A DNA stretch of 64,000 nucleotides from Corynebacterium sp. p3-SID1056 (GCF_025152525.1 NZ_JALXXL010000005.1:124001-188000); one strand, 5' to 3'. Positions 8,775 to 20,893 are shown, numbered from the stretch's first letter. Translations and numbers: made by a program. The notes: a model not told the origin generated them from the letters alone.

Positions 8775-9992
8775 CTACTTCGACAGGACGACGACGCCCG
8801 GCAGTTCCTTGCCCTCGATGAGTTCCAGGGAGGCGCCACCGCCGGTGGAGATGTGGGAGAACCCATCCTCGTCGAGGCCGAGGGTGCGAACGGAGGCGGC
8901 AGAGTCGCCGCCACCGACGACGGTGAAGGAATCGTTGTGCTTCGTTGCCGCGATCATCGCCTCGGCGACCGCCTTCGTGCCGTCGGCAAACTGCGGGAAC
9001 TCGAACACGCCCATCGGGCCGTTCCAGAACACCGTCTTCGAGTCCTCGATAGCCGCGGCGTACAGCTTGGCCGTCTCCGGACCGATGTCCAAGGACATCC
9101 AGCCCTCCGGGATACCGTCCAAATCGACGGTCTTCTTTTCCGCATCCTTGTCAAACTTCTCTGCGACAGCCAGGTCGACTGGCAAGACGAGCTTATCCCC
9201 GTAACGCTCGATGAGCTCCTTGCAGGTTGCAATCATGTCTTCCTGCAGCAGGGAATTCTGGACGTTGTGGCCCTGCGCTGCGAGGAAGGTGTAGCACATG
9301 CCACCGCCGATGACGACCTTGTCTGCCTTTTCCGCCAACGCTTCAATCACACCGAGCTTGTCCGAGACCTTGGAGCCGCCCAGCACGACGACGTAGGGGT
9401 GAGCCGGGGCATCCTTGACCGACGAGAGCGTAGAGACTTCCTTCTCGACCAAGTAGCCGGCGTAGGCCGGGAGCTTCTTCGCAATGTCGTACACCGAGGC
9501 CTGCGCGCGGTGCACCACGCCGAAGCCGTCAGAGACAAAGGCACCGTTATCAGCGGCCAGGGCGGCCAACTCTGCCGCGAATTCCTCTCGTTCCGCCTCG
9601 TCCTTGGAGGTTTCGCGCGGATCGAAGCGTACGTTCTCCAGCAGTAGGATCTCGCCTTCGGTCAGGCCGTTGGCGCGCTCGTGCGCGTCTTCGCCAGAGA
9701 CGTCCCCGGCGAGCGCGACGAACTGGCCAAGACGCTCGGAGAGCGCTTCCGCCACAGGCTTCAGCGAAAAGGCGGGGTTGACCTGGCCCTTCGGGCGCCC
9801 CAGGTGCGCCATGGCGATGACCTTCGCGCCGCCATCGAGGAGTGCGCGAAGGGTCGGCAGAGAGGCGTCAATGCGACCCGCGTCGGTGATGTTGCCGTCC
9901 TCGTCGAGGGGGACGTTGAAGTCGGATCGGACGATGACGTGGCGGCCGTCCACGCCTTCGTCGAGAAGCTGCTGCAGTGTTTGCGTGGTCAT
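8775..9992 (-). CDS. pgk: Phosphoglycerate kinase
   Basis: Transfers phosphate from 1,3-bisphosphoglycerate to ADP in lower glycolysis. The 405-residue two-domain protein shows the N-terminal substrate motif [12 protein letters not shown], the GGSKVSDK nucleotide region and the C-terminal GGGDSAASV phosphate loop. The ATG at 9992 is preceded by AAGGAGCA. It lies 114 bp after gap, with a hairpin in between, and ahead of tpiA. Confidence 0.98.
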   Translation of the reverse strand: MTTQTLQQLLDEGVDGRHVIVRSDFNVPLDEDGNITDAGRIDASLPTLRALLDGGAKVIAMAHLGRPKGQVNPAFSLKPVAEALSERLGQFVALAGDVSGEDAHERANGLTEGEILLLENVRFDPRETSKDEAEREEFAAELAALAADNGAFVSDGFGVVHRAQASVYDIAKKLPAYAGYLVEKEVSTLSSVKDAPAHPYVVVLGGSKVSDKLGVIEALAEKADKVVIGGGMCYTFLAAQGHNVQNSLLQEDMIATCKELIERYGDKLVLPVDLAVAEKFDKDAEKKTVDLDGIPEGWMSLDIGPETAKLYAAAIEDSKTVFWNGPMGVFEFPQFADGTKAVAEAMIAATKHNDSFTVVGGGDSAASVRTLGLDEDGFSHISTGGGASLELIEGKELPGVVVLSK

Positions 9993-10051
9993 CGGTGATT
10001 GCTCCTTACAAGTGTGTCTTTGGGTGCCATGATACGCAGTTCTACGCCGAA

Positions 10052-10084
10052 GGCCCGGTGCATGCGATGTGCACGCACCGGGCC
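10052..10084 (-). terminator. Hairpin between gap and pgk
   Basis: GGCCCGGTGC (10052-10061) is perfectly complementary to GCACCGGGCC (10075-10084) around a 13-nt loop. There is no long T run, so it may be an intra-operon attenuator or an mRNA processing/stability hairpin rather than a full stop. Confidence 0.5.
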
Positions 10085-10106
10085 CATCAGCTGAACCGCG
10101 AAAGGT

Positions 10107-11508
<1,402 letters not shown>

Positions 11509-12501
11509 TCACACTTCGGGTTCATGCGACTTTTCGTCGTCAATAGCGGCGGTCGTCGACGGAATTCCCAGTTCTTTTGCCCGCTTATCCGCAAGTGACA
11601 ATAGCCGGCGAATTCGACCCGCCACCGCGTCTTTCGTCATCTGCGGATCAGCGAGCTTACCCAGCTCCTCCAGGGACGCGTGGCGGTGTTCTGCGCGCAA
11701 GTACCCTGCTTCCGCGAGATGCTCTGGTACATCATCGCCGAGGATGTCCATCGCCCGCTCAACGCGCCGCGCTGCGGTGGCAGCAGCCTGCGCCGAGCGG
11801 CGAGTATTCGCATCGTCGAACGTTGCCAATCGTTGACCCGAGCGCGCCCGGAGCTGCTTGCGCCGCCGCTTTTCGTCCCATTCCAGGCGAGCAAGGGGCG
11901 CCCCCATCCGGCTGAGCAAAATGCCGATGGTCTCTCCGTCACGAATGTAGACGCGTTCAATGCCTCGCGTCTCTTTCGTCCGCGTCGCAATATCAAGCCG
12001 CCGGCCCAGGCCGACGAGCGCGAGCGCCGACTCTTCAGACGGGCACGCAACCTCGAGCGCAGAGGTCCTTCCCGGCTCAGTCAGCGAACCTCGCGCAAGG
12101 AACGCCCCGCGCCACGCAGCCTCGACGTCGGCAACAGGGCCGGAAACGATGGTGTGGGGCATGCCCACAACTGGGTGCCCGGACGCGGTGACCAGGCGCA
12201 GTTTGCGCACCACCTCTCGCATCCCGTCACGCACGGTGACAACGCACTTTCGCTCCTTCGTGGCGGAGCCGGGGGCGACGATGCCGAGTTCCGGCTCCAC
12301 GCCAGTGGTGGCGCGCAGCATGGTCACCAGCCGACGGGCAACCTGTTCTTCGCCGAACTCCATGACCAGTGCCACGCCTTGAGGCGTGTCTTGGAAGCTG
12401 CCGGCGTAACGGATCATGGCGGTGGCCTCTGCTAGCTGCGTACTCGCCTGAGTGAGGCGAACGTTGAGCAGCTCATCTTTGACTTTTGCGGTCAGCGCCA
12501 C
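11509..12501 (-). CDS. whiA: DNA-binding protein WhiA
   Basis: Conserved Gram-positive regulator of cell division genes, called a sporulation regulator in Streptomyces but also present in non-sporulating corynebacteria. The 330-residue protein has an N-terminal LAGLIDADG-homing-endonuclease-like fold (GAFLARGSLTEPG) and a C-terminal helix-turn-helix domain (about 235-310, ending in RIRRLLSLADKR). The GTG start at 12501 has AAAGGGA upstream. It follows yvcK and rapZ, the standard trio, and precedes gap. Confidence 0.95.
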   Translation of the reverse strand: MALTAKVKDELLNVRLTQASTQLAEATAMIRYAGSFQDTPQGVALVMEFGEEQVARRLVTMLRATTGVEPELGIVAPGSATKERKCVVTVRDGMREVVRKLRLVTASGHPVVGMPHTIVSGPVADVEAAWRGAFLARGSLTEPGRTSALEVACPSEESALALVGLGRRLDIATRTKETRGIERVYIRDGETIGILLSRMGAPLARLEWDEKRRRKQLRARSGQRLATFDDANTRRSAQAAATAARRVERAMDILGDDVPEHLAEAGYLRAEHRHASLEELGKLADPQMTKDAVAGRIRRLLSLADKRAKELGIPSTTAAIDDEKSHEPEV

Positions 12502-12618
12502 CGTTGCTGTCCCTTTCTCTTTCGTCTCGGCTGGATAGCCCCGTTTGAAAACGCAGGCATGCGCGCGACCTCGCTATCGGGGCTATCGGGGCGAGGGCGC
12601 GCGTATCGACGCTTGATT

Positions 12619-13596
12619 CTAGCGTGCCCGGTACAACTCCAAAATTGCCTCGGCCAATTTCGCCGGATCGTGCTTGTCAACGAGCTGTCCTTCTGCCGCA
12701 GGAACGTGAACGTCACGAAACGCGATACCAGCACTGACCCGCTCCGCCGCGCGCTGCAGATGCCTCCGCTCACCAGCTGAGTGAGACGTGTGGTTGTCGG
12801 CGAGAAAATAGTCCACGCGCAACTCAGGGGCATGCTGATTAAACACCTGGATATGCCGCTCAGTACTAAAGCCCAGGGTTTCGCCCGCCTGCGGCAGAAG
12901 GTTCAGCATCACGACGACCATCGCGTCGGTCGAATTCAACGCGTCCACGATTCGCGGCACCAGCAGGTGGGGAAGCACTGAGGAAAACCACGACCCAGGT
13001 CCGATCGACACGATGTCAGCGGAGTGGATCGCCTCAATCGCCTCGGCCGAAGCCTCTGGACGACTTGGCAGCAAGCGCACTCGGCGCACTTCACCCGAGG
13101 TGGAGGCAACGGCTGCCTGCCCCCGCACCGAACGCAGCACTCGCGGGTCGTCGTCCAACCCGGAAACATCCGCCTCGATGTCTAATGGCTGCGGGCTCAT
13201 CGGAATGACGCGACCGACCGACCGGGTCCACCTCGCGACGATGTCGAGGGCGTTTTGCATGCCGCCGAATTTCTCGGCCAAGCTCACGAGCATGAGGTTG
13301 CCGAGGGGATGGCCGGCCATCACGCCATTGCCGCCGAAACGATGCTGCAGCGCCTCCTGCCACAGCCTGCCCTCTTCATCGTCTGCAGTCAGCGCGGCGA
13401 GCGCCATACGCAAGTCACCCGGCGGAATGATGGGAAACTCCCGGCGCAACCGGCCTGAAGATCCCCCGTCGTCCGCGACGGTGACCACCGCATTGATCTC
13501 AGTGGCCTTGGCTTCGCGGGCGGCAAGCAGGGTTTGGTACAAGCCGTGTCCGCCTCCCAGGCAAGTCATTGCAAGTCGCTGCTGGGACTCGCTCAT
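12619..13596 (-). CDS. yvcK: Gluconeogenesis factor YvcK/CofD-like protein
   Basis: Member of the YvcK family, which binds UDP-sugars and links carbon metabolism to cell-wall synthesis and cell shape in other bacteria. The 325-residue protein begins with the nucleotide-binding glycine motif LGGGHGLYQTL (13-23) and has ADDGGSSGRLRREF and GNLMLVSLAEKFGG. The ATG at 13596 follows AAAGGAGC with ideal spacing. The whiA/yvcK/rapZ neighbourhood is diagnostic. Confidence 0.94.
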   Translation of the reverse strand: MSESQQRLAMTCLGGGHGLYQTLLAAREAKATEINAVVTVADDGGSSGRLRREFPIIPPGDLRMALAALTADDEEGRLWQEALQHRFGGNGVMAGHPLGNLMLVSLAEKFGGMQNALDIVARWTRSVGRVIPMSPQPLDIEADVSGLDDDPRVLRSVRGQAAVASTSGEVRRVRLLPSRPEASAEAIEAIHSADIVSIGPGSWFSSVLPHLLVPRIVDALNSTDAMVVVMLNLLPQAGETLGFSTERHIQVFNQHAPELRVDYFLADNHTSHSAGERRHLQRAAERVSAGIAFRDVHVPAAEGQLVDKHDPAKLAEAILELYRAR

Positions 13597-13679
13597 TGCA
13601 AGCTCCTTTCACATGGGAAAGACAACGTATCGGGGTGCCTGTCGCGCCGAAGTGTCGTACGCATGGGCCGAAAAACCTC

Positions 13680-14591
13680 TTAGTCTCTTGTCAAATCCCT
13701 ATGCAAGACACTGACATCAAGCTCGGGCTTTTTGCGCAGCCGCTTTCCAATCTCTTCTGCCACCGCAACCGAGCGGTGATGCCCGCCCGTGCAGCCGACG
13801 CCCACCGTGATGAAGTCCTTGCCCTCATGCCGGTAGCCTTCAAGCGTACTGCTGAGCAGCCGCACGAAATTCTCAATGAAGGGCTCGGCGTCCGCTTGGC
13901 CGAGTACATAGTCAGACACCGGCTTGTCCACACCGCGGAACTCTCGGAGCTCCTCGACCCAGTAGGGATTAGGCAGGAACCGGACGTCGACGATGAGGTC
14001 CGCGTCGCGCGGCGAGCCGTGCTTAAAGCCGAAAGATTCGACGGTGACGTGTTGACGCCCGGAGGCAAGCTCGCCTATCGACGCCTCAATCGAGCGCCGC
14101 AGGTCATGCACCGACTGGTTCGTCGTGTCGATGATGACATCGGCAACCTCGCGAACTGGTTCCAGCTCCTTGCGTTCCCGCTCTATACCGTGCTTCAGCG
14201 TGTCCTTGCCCTGCAGAGGGTGGGTGCGGCGGACCGAATCAAAGCGCTGCATCAGCACCCCGTCACGTGCCTCGAGGTAAAGCACGAAGGGGTTGTAGCC
14301 ACCCTCTTTGATCTTGGAGATGGTCTCCATCAGCGAGCCGTTGAACATGCGCGCTCGCACGTCGGTGACGACAGCAACCTTCGCCACGGGCGAGTGCTCT
14401 CCCGTCGACATCTCGACGAGCTCAAGAATGAGCTGCGGCGGCAAGTTCTGGGAAACGAAATACCCTTTGTCCTCGAAGATTTTTGCCGCCGTGGACAGGC
14501 CGCCGCCGGACAAGCCGGTGATGATGACGGGGTGCAACGTTTGCGCTGACTGGCCCACGGATTGGGTCTGAAGCTGGTGCGACTGCGTCAT
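13680..14591 (-). CDS. rapZ: RapZ/YvcJ-family nucleotide-binding protein
   Basis: Member of the RapZ (YvcJ) family; E. coli RapZ is an RNA-binding adaptor controlling GlcN6P synthase, while actinobacterial roles are less defined. The 303-residue protein has an N-terminal P-loop-like domain and a conserved C-terminal domain containing [18 protein letters not shown]. The P-loop reads GLSGGGLST (26-34), so the usual GKS/T lysine is a leucine. Start ATG 14591 is preferred over GTG 14597 because of spacing from TTAGGA; either is possible. It sits 49 bp downstream of uvrC. Confidence 0.93.
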   Translation of the reverse strand: MTQSHQLQTQSVGQSAQTLHPVIITGLSGGGLSTAAKIFEDKGYFVSQNLPPQLILELVEMSTGEHSPVAKVAVVTDVRARMFNGSLMETISKIKEGGYNPFVLYLEARDGVLMQRFDSVRRTHPLQGKDTLKHGIERERKELEPVREVADVIIDTTNQSVHDLRRSIEASIGELASGRQHVTVESFGFKHGSPRDADLIVDVRFLPNPYWVEELREFRGVDKPVSDYVLGQADAEPFIENFVRLLSSTLEGYRHEGKDFITVGVGCTGGHHRSVAVAEEIGKRLRKKPELDVSVLHRDLTRD

Positions 14592-14640
14592 ACTCACATC
14601 CTAACGGAGCGGAGCCTGCGGCGCGGGTGCCTTTGGCGCT

Positions 14641-16713
14641 TCAGCGACCTTCGTGCAGGTGCGCGTAGATGGTCGCGGCGAGCTTCGGACCGACTCCGTC
14701 GACCTCCTGGATTTCTTCCACTGTCGCCGCCTTGATCTTTTTCACAGAACCGAAGTGCTTGACCAGCTCCGTTCGTCGTGCTGGGCCGAGCCCGGGAATG
14801 GAGTCGAGCGCGGACGCGCGCATCCGCTTGGAACGTTGCTGCCGGTGGTACGTGATGGCGAAGCGGTGCGCCTCGTCACGGATCTGCTGGAGCAGGTACA
14901 TGCCCTCAGAGTTGCGCGGCAGGATCACCGGTTCATCATCGTCGGGAACCCAGATCTCCTCCAAACGCTTCGCCAGTCCGATGAGTTGGACGTCGACGAC
15001 GCCGAGTTCGTCGAACACCGCCTGTGCGGCATCGACCTGCGGCTTACCACCGTCGACGATGAAAAGCTGCGGTGGGTAGGCAAAGCGCTTGTTGTTCGTG
15101 GTTTCCACCTCGGCGGCTTCTTCGGCAAACATCAGCGCAGCGCTCTCCTCATCGGGGTGCGCCAGCTTGTCCTCGTTATAGCGTTTAAACCTGCGACGGG
15201 TGACCTCAGCGATAGAGCCCACGTCGTTCGAATGACCGTCGCCGGCGGCCTCCTTGATGCGGTAGCGTCGATAGTCCTGTTTTTTCGGCAGGCCGTCCTC
15301 GAAAACTACGAGCGAGGCGACCACATCCGTGCCCTGAATGTGCGAAATGTCGGTGCATTCCATCCGCAGCGGTGCCTCCTGCATCCCCAGTGCATCCTGG
15401 ATGTCCTGCAGCGCCTGCGATCGCGCGGTGAGGTCACCGACTCGCTTGAGCTTGTGCTGGTGCAACGCCTCAACTGCGTTCTTGTGCACAGTTTCCATCA
15501 GGGCCGCCTTGTCGCCGCGCCGAGGCACCCGGATGTCCACCTGCGCGCCGCGCAAGCCCTCGAGCAGCTCGGTCACCTCGGCAAGCTCGTCTGGCATTTC
15601 GGCAACGAGGATCTCCCGGGGCACTGGCTGCGGCGCGCGTATCGACGTCCACGATTCCTGATCCACACCGCGCCGCCGGATCTTTTCCTCCTCGCGCTTG
15701 CGGTCTTCCGCAAGTTCCTGGCGCTGCCGCTCCACCGCATCCGAGTAGTACTGCACAAGGAAGTTCTGCATCAGGACGGGCAACGCGGGGTCCGTATCCC
15801 CGTCTTCGAGCCGTTCGGTCGAGCCGGGTTCGTCACCGGTTTTCTCCACCACCCAGCCGCGCTGGGCGCGGATTCGCCCGCCGCGGACGTTGAAGATCTG
15901 GACGGCGGCCTCGAGTTCGTCGGTGTCGAAGGCGATGATGTCCGCGTCGGTATCTTGGCTCAGCACTACGGTCTGGCGTTCCATCACCTTGTTCACCGCG
16001 CCGAGGTCATCGCGCAGGCGCGCCGCTTTTTCAAACTCTAGGTTCTCCGCGGCCTCCTCCATTTGCTTTGTCATGCCGCGCACGAGGGAATCCGTGTTGC
16101 CGGACATAAAGCCGAGGAAACCGGCAACGATGGCTGCGTACTCTTCTTCGTCCACACGCCCAATGCACGGTGCAGCGCACTTGTCAATGTAGCCGAGCAG
16201 ACACGGTCTGCCCAGAGACTCGTGGCGGTTGTACACGCCATTGCTGCACGTGCGGATTGGGAACACGCGGGTGAGCAGGTCGAGTGTTTCGCGCACCGCC
16301 CACGCGTGCGAGTAGGGCCCGAAGTAGCGCACCCCCTTGCGCTTCGGACCGCGGTAGAAAAAGGCGCGTGGGAAGCGCTCCCGCACACTGACCGCGAGCA
16401 TGGGGTACGTCTTATCGTCCCTGTACATCACGTTGAACCAGGGATCGAACTTTTTAATCCAGGTATATTCGAGCTGGAGCGCCTCCACCTCGCTGGAGAC
16501 CACTGTCCACTCCACCGACGCGGCCGTGAAGACCATCTGGCGGGTCCGAGGGTGCAAGTGCTCTGGAGGCTGGAAGTAGTTGTTCAGCCGCGAGCGGAGG
16601 TTCTTCGCCTTGCCCACGTACACGACGCGCCCGTTCGCATCGCGGAACTTGTACACACCCGGGTCGGTGGGAATTGTGCCTGTCGCCGGGCGGTAGTCCT
16701 GCGGGTTCGCCAA
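14641..16713 (-). CDS. uvrC: Excinuclease ABC subunit C
   Basis: Makes both incisions in nucleotide excision repair with UvrA and UvrB. The 690-residue protein has the GIY-YIG nuclease motif ([20 protein letters not shown], about 19-38), a UVR domain (about 205-240, [14 protein letters not shown]), the RNase H-like C-terminal nuclease ([12 protein letters not shown]), and a terminal helix-hairpin-helix pair ([18 protein letters not shown]). The start is TTG at 16713, giving the expected short N-terminus. It heads the uvrC-rapZ-yvcK-whiA unit. Confidence 0.97.
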   Translation of the reverse strand: MANPQDYRPATGTIPTDPGVYKFRDANGRVVYVGKAKNLRSRLNNYFQPPEHLHPRTRQMVFTAASVEWTVVSSEVEALQLEYTWIKKFDPWFNVMYRDDKTYPMLAVSVRERFPRAFFYRGPKRKGVRYFGPYSHAWAVRETLDLLTRVFPIRTCSNGVYNRHESLGRPCLLGYIDKCAAPCIGRVDEEEYAAIVAGFLGFMSGNTDSLVRGMTKQMEEAAENLEFEKAARLRDDLGAVNKVMERQTVVLSQDTDADIIAFDTDELEAAVQIFNVRGGRIRAQRGWVVEKTGDEPGSTERLEDGDTDPALPVLMQNFLVQYYSDAVERQRQELAEDRKREEEKIRRRGVDQESWTSIRAPQPVPREILVAEMPDELAEVTELLEGLRGAQVDIRVPRRGDKAALMETVHKNAVEALHQHKLKRVGDLTARSQALQDIQDALGMQEAPLRMECTDISHIQGTDVVASLVVFEDGLPKKQDYRRYRIKEAAGDGHSNDVGSIAEVTRRRFKRYNEDKLAHPDEESAALMFAEEAAEVETTNNKRFAYPPQLFIVDGGKPQVDAAQAVFDELGVVDVQLIGLAKRLEEIWVPDDDEPVILPRNSEGMYLLQQIRDEAHRFAITYHRQQRSKRMRASALDSIPGLGPARRTELVKHFGSVKKIKAATVEEIQEVDGVGPKLAATIYAHLHEGR

Positions 16714-16734
16714 CCTGTCAGTCCCTTTCCGTAG

Positions 16735-17313
16735 TTAGGCTGCTGAGTCCTCCGGCATGTACTGCGCTTCAAGCTCGCGGAACTTGGCGACGGCGTCCAA
16801 CGCCTGTTCCTTGTCGCCAGCCTGAATGGCCCAGAGCGGCACATACTCGAAATCTGGCAGCTCGAGGCGAGCCATGCGCGAGCCCTTGGGGAAGGACAGC
16901 CCGTAGATAACCAGCCAGGGGTAAAAGCGAGTGCCGATGATGTTGGCCACCTCTACCCCATCCTCGTTGGCGCGGACCCGCGGGCGGGTCAGGCAGACCC
17001 ACGACACAATCGAGATGATGATGCCTACACCAACGAAGGCAAATTTATCGATCCCTGTAATCGCGACACCGGTAAACTCCACGTCCACTACTGCGGCCAT
17101 GAAAATGTGCACCGCCATGACGAGCACAACCCACGCGAGAGCGACGCGGCGCAAAAAGCGCGACTTCACGGTGAGTTCCCAGGGCTTGGTCGAGGTCTGC
17201 GCATGCGGGTCAAGGGCGTTGAGGTAGATAAGCTCCTCGTCGCTCAGCTTGCGCGTCTGCGCCGCGCGCTGCGCGCTGTTGCCTTCCCCCATCGTTCCAG
17301 TGTCCCCTGTCAC
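16735..17313 (-). CDS. PH domain-containing membrane protein
   Basis: A 192-residue protein of unknown function with two predicted transmembrane helices (about 54-76 and 88-108) followed by a bacterial PH-like domain (VRANEDGVEVANIIGTRFYPW onwards). Homologues lie between rib genes and uvrC in other corynebacteria, which is how it is recognised. GTG at 17313 has AAGGACG upstream. It lies 21 bp before uvrC and is probably cotranscribed; nothing in the sequence suggests a catalytic role. Confidence 0.85.
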   Translation of the reverse strand: MTGDTGTMGEGNSAQRAAQTRKLSDEELIYLNALDPHAQTSTKPWELTVKSRFLRRVALAWVVLVMAVHIFMAAVVDVEFTGVAITGIDKFAFVGVGIIISIVSWVCLTRPRVRANEDGVEVANIIGTRFYPWLVIYGLSFPKGSRMARLELPDFEYVPLWAIQAGDKEQALDAVAKFRELEAQYMPEDSAA

Positions 17314-17378
17314 GCGAACGTCCTTTCCTTCCCGCGGCTCAACCGAAAGATTGAGCGTCAGTTGCTTTCCTTGGGATC

Positions 17379-17864
17379 CTAGTCCCGGGCGCGCAGCGCG
17401 CGCACTTTGCCCAGCTCTACGGCCGCGCCGAGCGCCGCACGGACGGCCGCTTGCCCCTTGTCCTCCTTCGAGTCTTCCCCGCCGGAGCGCTCGTAGGCCT
17501 GATCCTCGTCTTCCACAGTCAGCACGCCGTTGCCCACGGGTACGCCCTCGTCAAGCGCGACGCGGGTCAGCCCGCTCGTCACCGAGTCGCACACGACCTC
17601 GAAGTGCGGCGTCTTGCCCCGGATGACGCACCCAAGTGCGACCACGGCGTCGTAGCGACGGGCGCAGGCCTGCACCAAAACAGGCAGCTCCATCGCGCCG
17701 TCAACCAGGTATTCGTCTACCTTCGCGCCGAGTTCGCGCGCTGTGGCTTTCGCACGCTCACGCAAGGTATCGACGATGCGCGCGTTCCAGCGCGTGGCCA
17801 CGATGGCCACTGTCAGGCCCTCAGCCTGCGGGGTATAGGGTTCCGGCTCACCAGAGGAGGCCAT
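17379..17864 (-). CDS. ribH: 6,7-dimethyl-8-ribityllumazine synthase
   Basis: Condenses the ribityl-aminouracil intermediate with dihydroxybutanone phosphate to lumazine, the penultimate riboflavin step. The 161-residue protein has VAIVATRWNARI near the N-terminus, GAMELPV, the conserved GCVIRGKTPHFEVVCDSV (active-site His in the PHFE region) and PVGNGVLTVEDEDQA. ATG 17864 follows AAGGAG at about 10 nt. Fourth gene of the ribD-ribE-ribBA-ribH order. Confidence 0.97.
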   Translation of the reverse strand: MASSGEPEPYTPQAEGLTVAIVATRWNARIVDTLRERAKATARELGAKVDEYLVDGAMELPVLVQACARRYDAVVALGCVIRGKTPHFEVVCDSVTSGLTRVALDEGVPVGNGVLTVEDEDQAYERSGGEDSKEDKGQAAVRAALGAAVELGKVRALRARD

Positions 17865-17909
17865 AGGTTTTCCACTCCTTTTTAAGTCGTAGCTCGAGGA
17901 TACGCGCAA

Positions 17910-19196
17910 TTAGCCAGCCGAGGGCGCGCCGTCGCCGGCAGCCGGTGTGTGTTCGTTCATCCAGCGCTCGACGGCCGGCAGGTCGTGCCCCATGCGGTCG
18001 CGCTTGGTGCGCAGGTAACCGATGTTGTCGTGCGAGGGCACGATCTCGATCCGGGTACGGCCGGCGACTCGCGGGCCGAAGCCGCTGAGCGCGTGCACCT
18101 TGTCCGGATTGTTGGAGAGCAACTGCATCGACTCGATGCCCAGGTCGGCGAGGATTTGGCCGGCAACTGAGTACTCGCGGGCGTCGATAGGCAGGCCCTG
18201 CTCCAGGTTTGCATCCACGGTGTCAAGGCCCCGGTCCTGCAGCGCATAGGCCTGCAGTTTTGCCAGCAGCCCGATTCCGCGCCCCTCGTGTCCACGCACG
18301 TAGACCACCACGCCGCGGCCCGCCTCGTGGATGCGGCGCATGGATTCGTGCAGCTGCGGGCCACAATCGCAGCGGGCCGAGGCGAAGGCGTCGCCGGTGA
18401 GGCACTCGGAGTGCACGCGCACGAGCACCTCCTCCGTACCGTCGAGCTGCGCGGGGTCGCCGGCAATGAGCGCGACGTGCTCGCTGCCGTCGATGTCGTT
18501 GCGGTAGCCCACGGCATGAAACTCGCCAAACTCCGTGGGCAGGCGGGTCTCGGTCACCCGGCTGACAAAGCGTTCATGGCGGCGTCGGTAAGCGATGAGC
18601 TGGTCGATGGAGATCATCACCAGCCCGTGGGTGTCGGCAAACTCGCGCAGCTCATCGAACCGGGCCATATCGGTCGGTTCCTGCTCGGAGACGATTTCGC
18701 ACAGCGCTCCAGCCGGGCGCATCCCCGCCAAACGAGCGAGATCCACGCTCGCCTCGGTGTGCCCGTCGCGGACGAGCACGCCCCCAGCACGCGCACGCAG
18801 CGGCACCACGTGGCCGGGGCGAGTGAAGTCGCCAACGGTCGTCGACGCGCTCGCGAGGCGGCGCAAGGTTTCGGCGCGAGAGGTGGCGGAAATACCGGTC
18901 GTTCCCGTCGCCGCGTCCACGGTCACGGTGTAGGCGGTACCGCGAGCGTCTTGGTTCCGCGCCACCATGGGCGGCAGGTCGAGCCGGTCCGCGTCTTCGT
19001 CTTCCAGGGCCACGCAGATGTAGCCGGAGGTGTAGCGCACCATAAAAGCCACGAGCTCCGGGGTAGCCGCCTCGGCGGCGAAGATGAGGTCGCCCTCGTT
19101 TTCGCGATCCTCATTATCCACCACAACCACCGCTTCCCCACGGGAAATGGCGGCGATTGCGTCTTCGACAGCGTCCAAGCGGGAACCGTTACTCAT
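17910..19196 (-). CDS. ribBA: Bifunctional 3,4-dihydroxy-2-butanone-4-phosphate synthase / GTP cyclohydrolase II
   Basis: Makes both riboflavin precursors. Residues 1 to about 205 are the DHBP synthase domain with the acidic metal-binding [13 protein letters not shown] (27-39) and [10 protein letters not shown]...GHTEASVDL. Residues about 206-428 are GTP cyclohydrolase II with the zinc cysteines in [18 protein letters not shown] and [10 protein letters not shown]. The total of 428 residues is normal for the fused enzyme. ATGAGTAA overlaps the end of ribE by 8 nt, indicating coupled translation. Confidence 0.97.
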   Translation of the reverse strand: MSNGSRLDAVEDAIAAISRGEAVVVVDNEDRENEGDLIFAAEAATPELVAFMVRYTSGYICVALEDEDADRLDLPPMVARNQDARGTAYTVTVDAATGTTGISATSRAETLRRLASASTTVGDFTRPGHVVPLRARAGGVLVRDGHTEASVDLARLAGMRPAGALCEIVSEQEPTDMARFDELREFADTHGLVMISIDQLIAYRRRHERFVSRVTETRLPTEFGEFHAVGYRNDIDGSEHVALIAGDPAQLDGTEEVLVRVHSECLTGDAFASARCDCGPQLHESMRRIHEAGRGVVVYVRGHEGRGIGLLAKLQAYALQDRGLDTVDANLEQGLPIDAREYSVAGQILADLGIESMQLLSNNPDKVHALSGFGPRVAGRTRIEIVPSHDNIGYLRTKRDRMGHDLPAVERWMNEHTPAAGDGAPSAG

Positions 19197-19815
19197 ACTC
19201 GTTTACCTTAGCCCGCACCATATTCTCGACGTACTTGGCTACCTGGTCGACCTCCACGTTCACCGGATCGCCGACTTGCAGTTCGCCGGCGGTGGTTTCT
19301 GCAAGTGTGGTGGGAATCAGGGAAACCTCGAAGTACCCCTCACCGACCGCCGAGACTGTCAGGGACGTCCCGTTCACCGCGATCGACCCCTTCTCCACGA
19401 CGTAGCGCCCCAGCCCCTGCGGCAGACTAAAGCGCAGGACGTCCCATCGCGGGCCCGGCGTGCGCGAAAGCAACTCGCCGACGCCGTCGACGTGGCCCTG
19501 CACGATATGGCCGCCGAGCCGATCGCCGACCTTGAGAGCCCGCTCCAGGTTCACGCGCTGCCCCGCCTGGCCGAGGCGGGTGCGGCGCATCGTCTCCGGC
19601 ATCACATCGGCCCAAAAGCATTCTGGCTGCGGCGCACCTGCCTCAGGTTGCTCTGGCAGCCCGGTCACGGTCAGGCACACCCCGTCGACGGCGATGGAGT
19701 CGCCGTTGCGCGCATCTTCAATCACTTTGCGTGCGCGGATGCACACGCGCGCATCCTTCTCACCAGCTTCGATGGCCTCGATCGTGCCGACTTCTTCAAT
19801 AAGTCCAGTAAACAC
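19189..19815 (-). CDS. ribE: Riboflavin synthase alpha chain
   Basis: Dismutates two lumazines to riboflavin and the pyrimidine substrate of RibH. The 208-residue protein has two lumazine-binding repeats, each with a GxxIAVdGxxLTV-type core ([14 protein letters not shown] and [14 protein letters not shown]), and starts with the family signature [13 protein letters not shown] is the start codon. It overlaps ribBA by 8 nt and follows ribD after 21 bp. The gene is also called ribC in corynebacteria. Confidence 0.97.
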   Translation of the reverse strand: MFTGLIEEVGTIEAIEAGEKDARVCIRARKVIEDARNGDSIAVDGVCLTVTGLPEQPEAGAPQPECFWADVMPETMRRTRLGQAGQRVNLERALKVGDRLGGHIVQGHVDGVGELLSRTPGPRWDVLRFSLPQGLGRYVVEKGSIAVNGTSLTVSAVGEGYFEVSLIPTTLAETTAGELQVGDPVNVEVDQVAKYVENMVRAKVNEYE

Positions 19816-19836
19816 TGCTCGTCCTGTCTCTTCTTC

Positions 19837-20853
19837 CTACTCCAGCAAGTCTTTCCGCGCCATCTCGATGAGCACATCATCTCCCAGCCGCACCACGCGT
19901 TCGAGGCGGAAGCGCTGCGCCTTGGCGATCGTCCCCGCGACTTGTCCGCCGAGCACCCCTCGCCCGTCACCGAGCAGTGCCGGCGCGACGTATGCTTGGA
20001 TCCGGTCGATAAGACCCGCGGTGACAACACTGTGCGCGAGCCGCGCGCCTCCCTCGACGAGCACGTCACGCGCTCCCTGCTCCCACAGCGCCGCCAGCGC
20101 GGCCTGCGGGTCCGGGTATTGCGCGTAGCCAAGACGAGCCAGGTTGCCCTCGCCGATGTCGCTGGTGCCCACGACCACGCGGCGCGGTTGCGTCGGGTAG
20201 AGCTCACCGTCGGGGCGGCGCGCAGTGAGCTGAGGGTCGTCCGCAATCGCCGTGCCCGTACCCACAATGATTGCGTCGCGCCGCGCTCGATCGCGGTGCA
20301 CGTGCGCCCGCGCCGCCTCGCCGGTAATCCACTTGCTCGTGCCATCCACCGCGGCGGTGAACCCGTCCAGGGTCGCCGCGTACTTCCAGGTCACCGCGGG
20401 TCGCCCCATGCTTATCGACGCCCGCCACGCCGCCAGCGCGACCACCTCCGTGGGCCGATACGTCACCTCTACTCCCGCGCGCCGCAGCACGTCGGCTCCC
20501 CCCGCAGCCTGCGGGTTTGGGTCTTTGGTGAGGTAGATGACGGCGGCCACGCCGGCGCTGGCCAGCGCGTCCGTGCACGGTCCGGTGCGCCCGGTGTGGG
20601 CGCAGGGTTCAAGCGTGACGATCGCGGTGGCGCCTTGCGCACGGCTACCGGCCGCGGCCAGCGCGTTAACCTCGGCGTGCGCACCGCCTGCAGGAGAGGT
20701 CGCCCCGATTGCGATGAGTTGCCCGGTGGCGTCGATAAGCGCGCAGCCGACCGGCGGGTTTGGCGAGGTCGTGCCCCGCACCCCCTCGCCCGCAGAGATT
20801 GCCGCGGCAATTCCAGCCTCGATTGCGGCCGGGTCCGGCCAAACATGAGCCAT
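19837..20853 (-). CDS. ribD: Bifunctional deaminase/reductase RibD
   Basis: Deaminates and then reduces the pyrimidine intermediate early in riboflavin synthesis. The N-terminal half is the zinc deaminase with HAEVNAL and EPCAHTGRTGPC; the C-terminal half (about 150-338) is the NADPH reductase with KYAATLDGFTA and VEGGARLAHS. The 338 residues are typical. The ATG at 20853 follows AAGG. It is cotranscribed after rpe; the 40-bp spacer has a 12-bp tandem duplication and no room for an FMN riboswitch. Confidence 0.96.
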   Translation of the reverse strand: MAHVWPDPAAIEAGIAAAISAGEGVRGTTSPNPPVGCALIDATGQLIAIGATSPAGGAHAEVNALAAAGSRAQGATAIVTLEPCAHTGRTGPCTDALASAGVAAVIYLTKDPNPQAAGGADVLRRAGVEVTYRPTEVVALAAWRASISMGRPAVTWKYAATLDGFTAAVDGTSKWITGEAARAHVHRDRARRDAIIVGTGTAIADDPQLTARRPDGELYPTQPRRVVVGTSDIGEGNLARLGYAQYPDPQAALAALWEQGARDVLVEGGARLAHSVVTAGLIDRIQAYVAPALLGDGRGVLGGQVAGTIAKAQRFRLERVVRLGDDVLIEMARKDLLE

Positions 20854-20863
20854 GTCGCACCTT

Positions 20864-20887
20864 CACACAGTTTTGCACACAGTTTTG
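20864..20887. repeat. 12-bp perfect tandem duplication
   Basis: CACACAGTTTTG occurs twice, back to back, in the 40-bp rpe-ribD spacer. It lies just upstream of the ribD ribosome binding site on the minus strand and probably arose by slippage. Confidence 0.85.
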
Positions 20888-20893
20888 AGGGCG

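Noticed and set aside
20854..20893. FMN riboswitch before ribD
   Set aside because: Only 40 bp separate rpe and ribD, and they contain a tandem duplication, so the conserved RFN element does not fit there.
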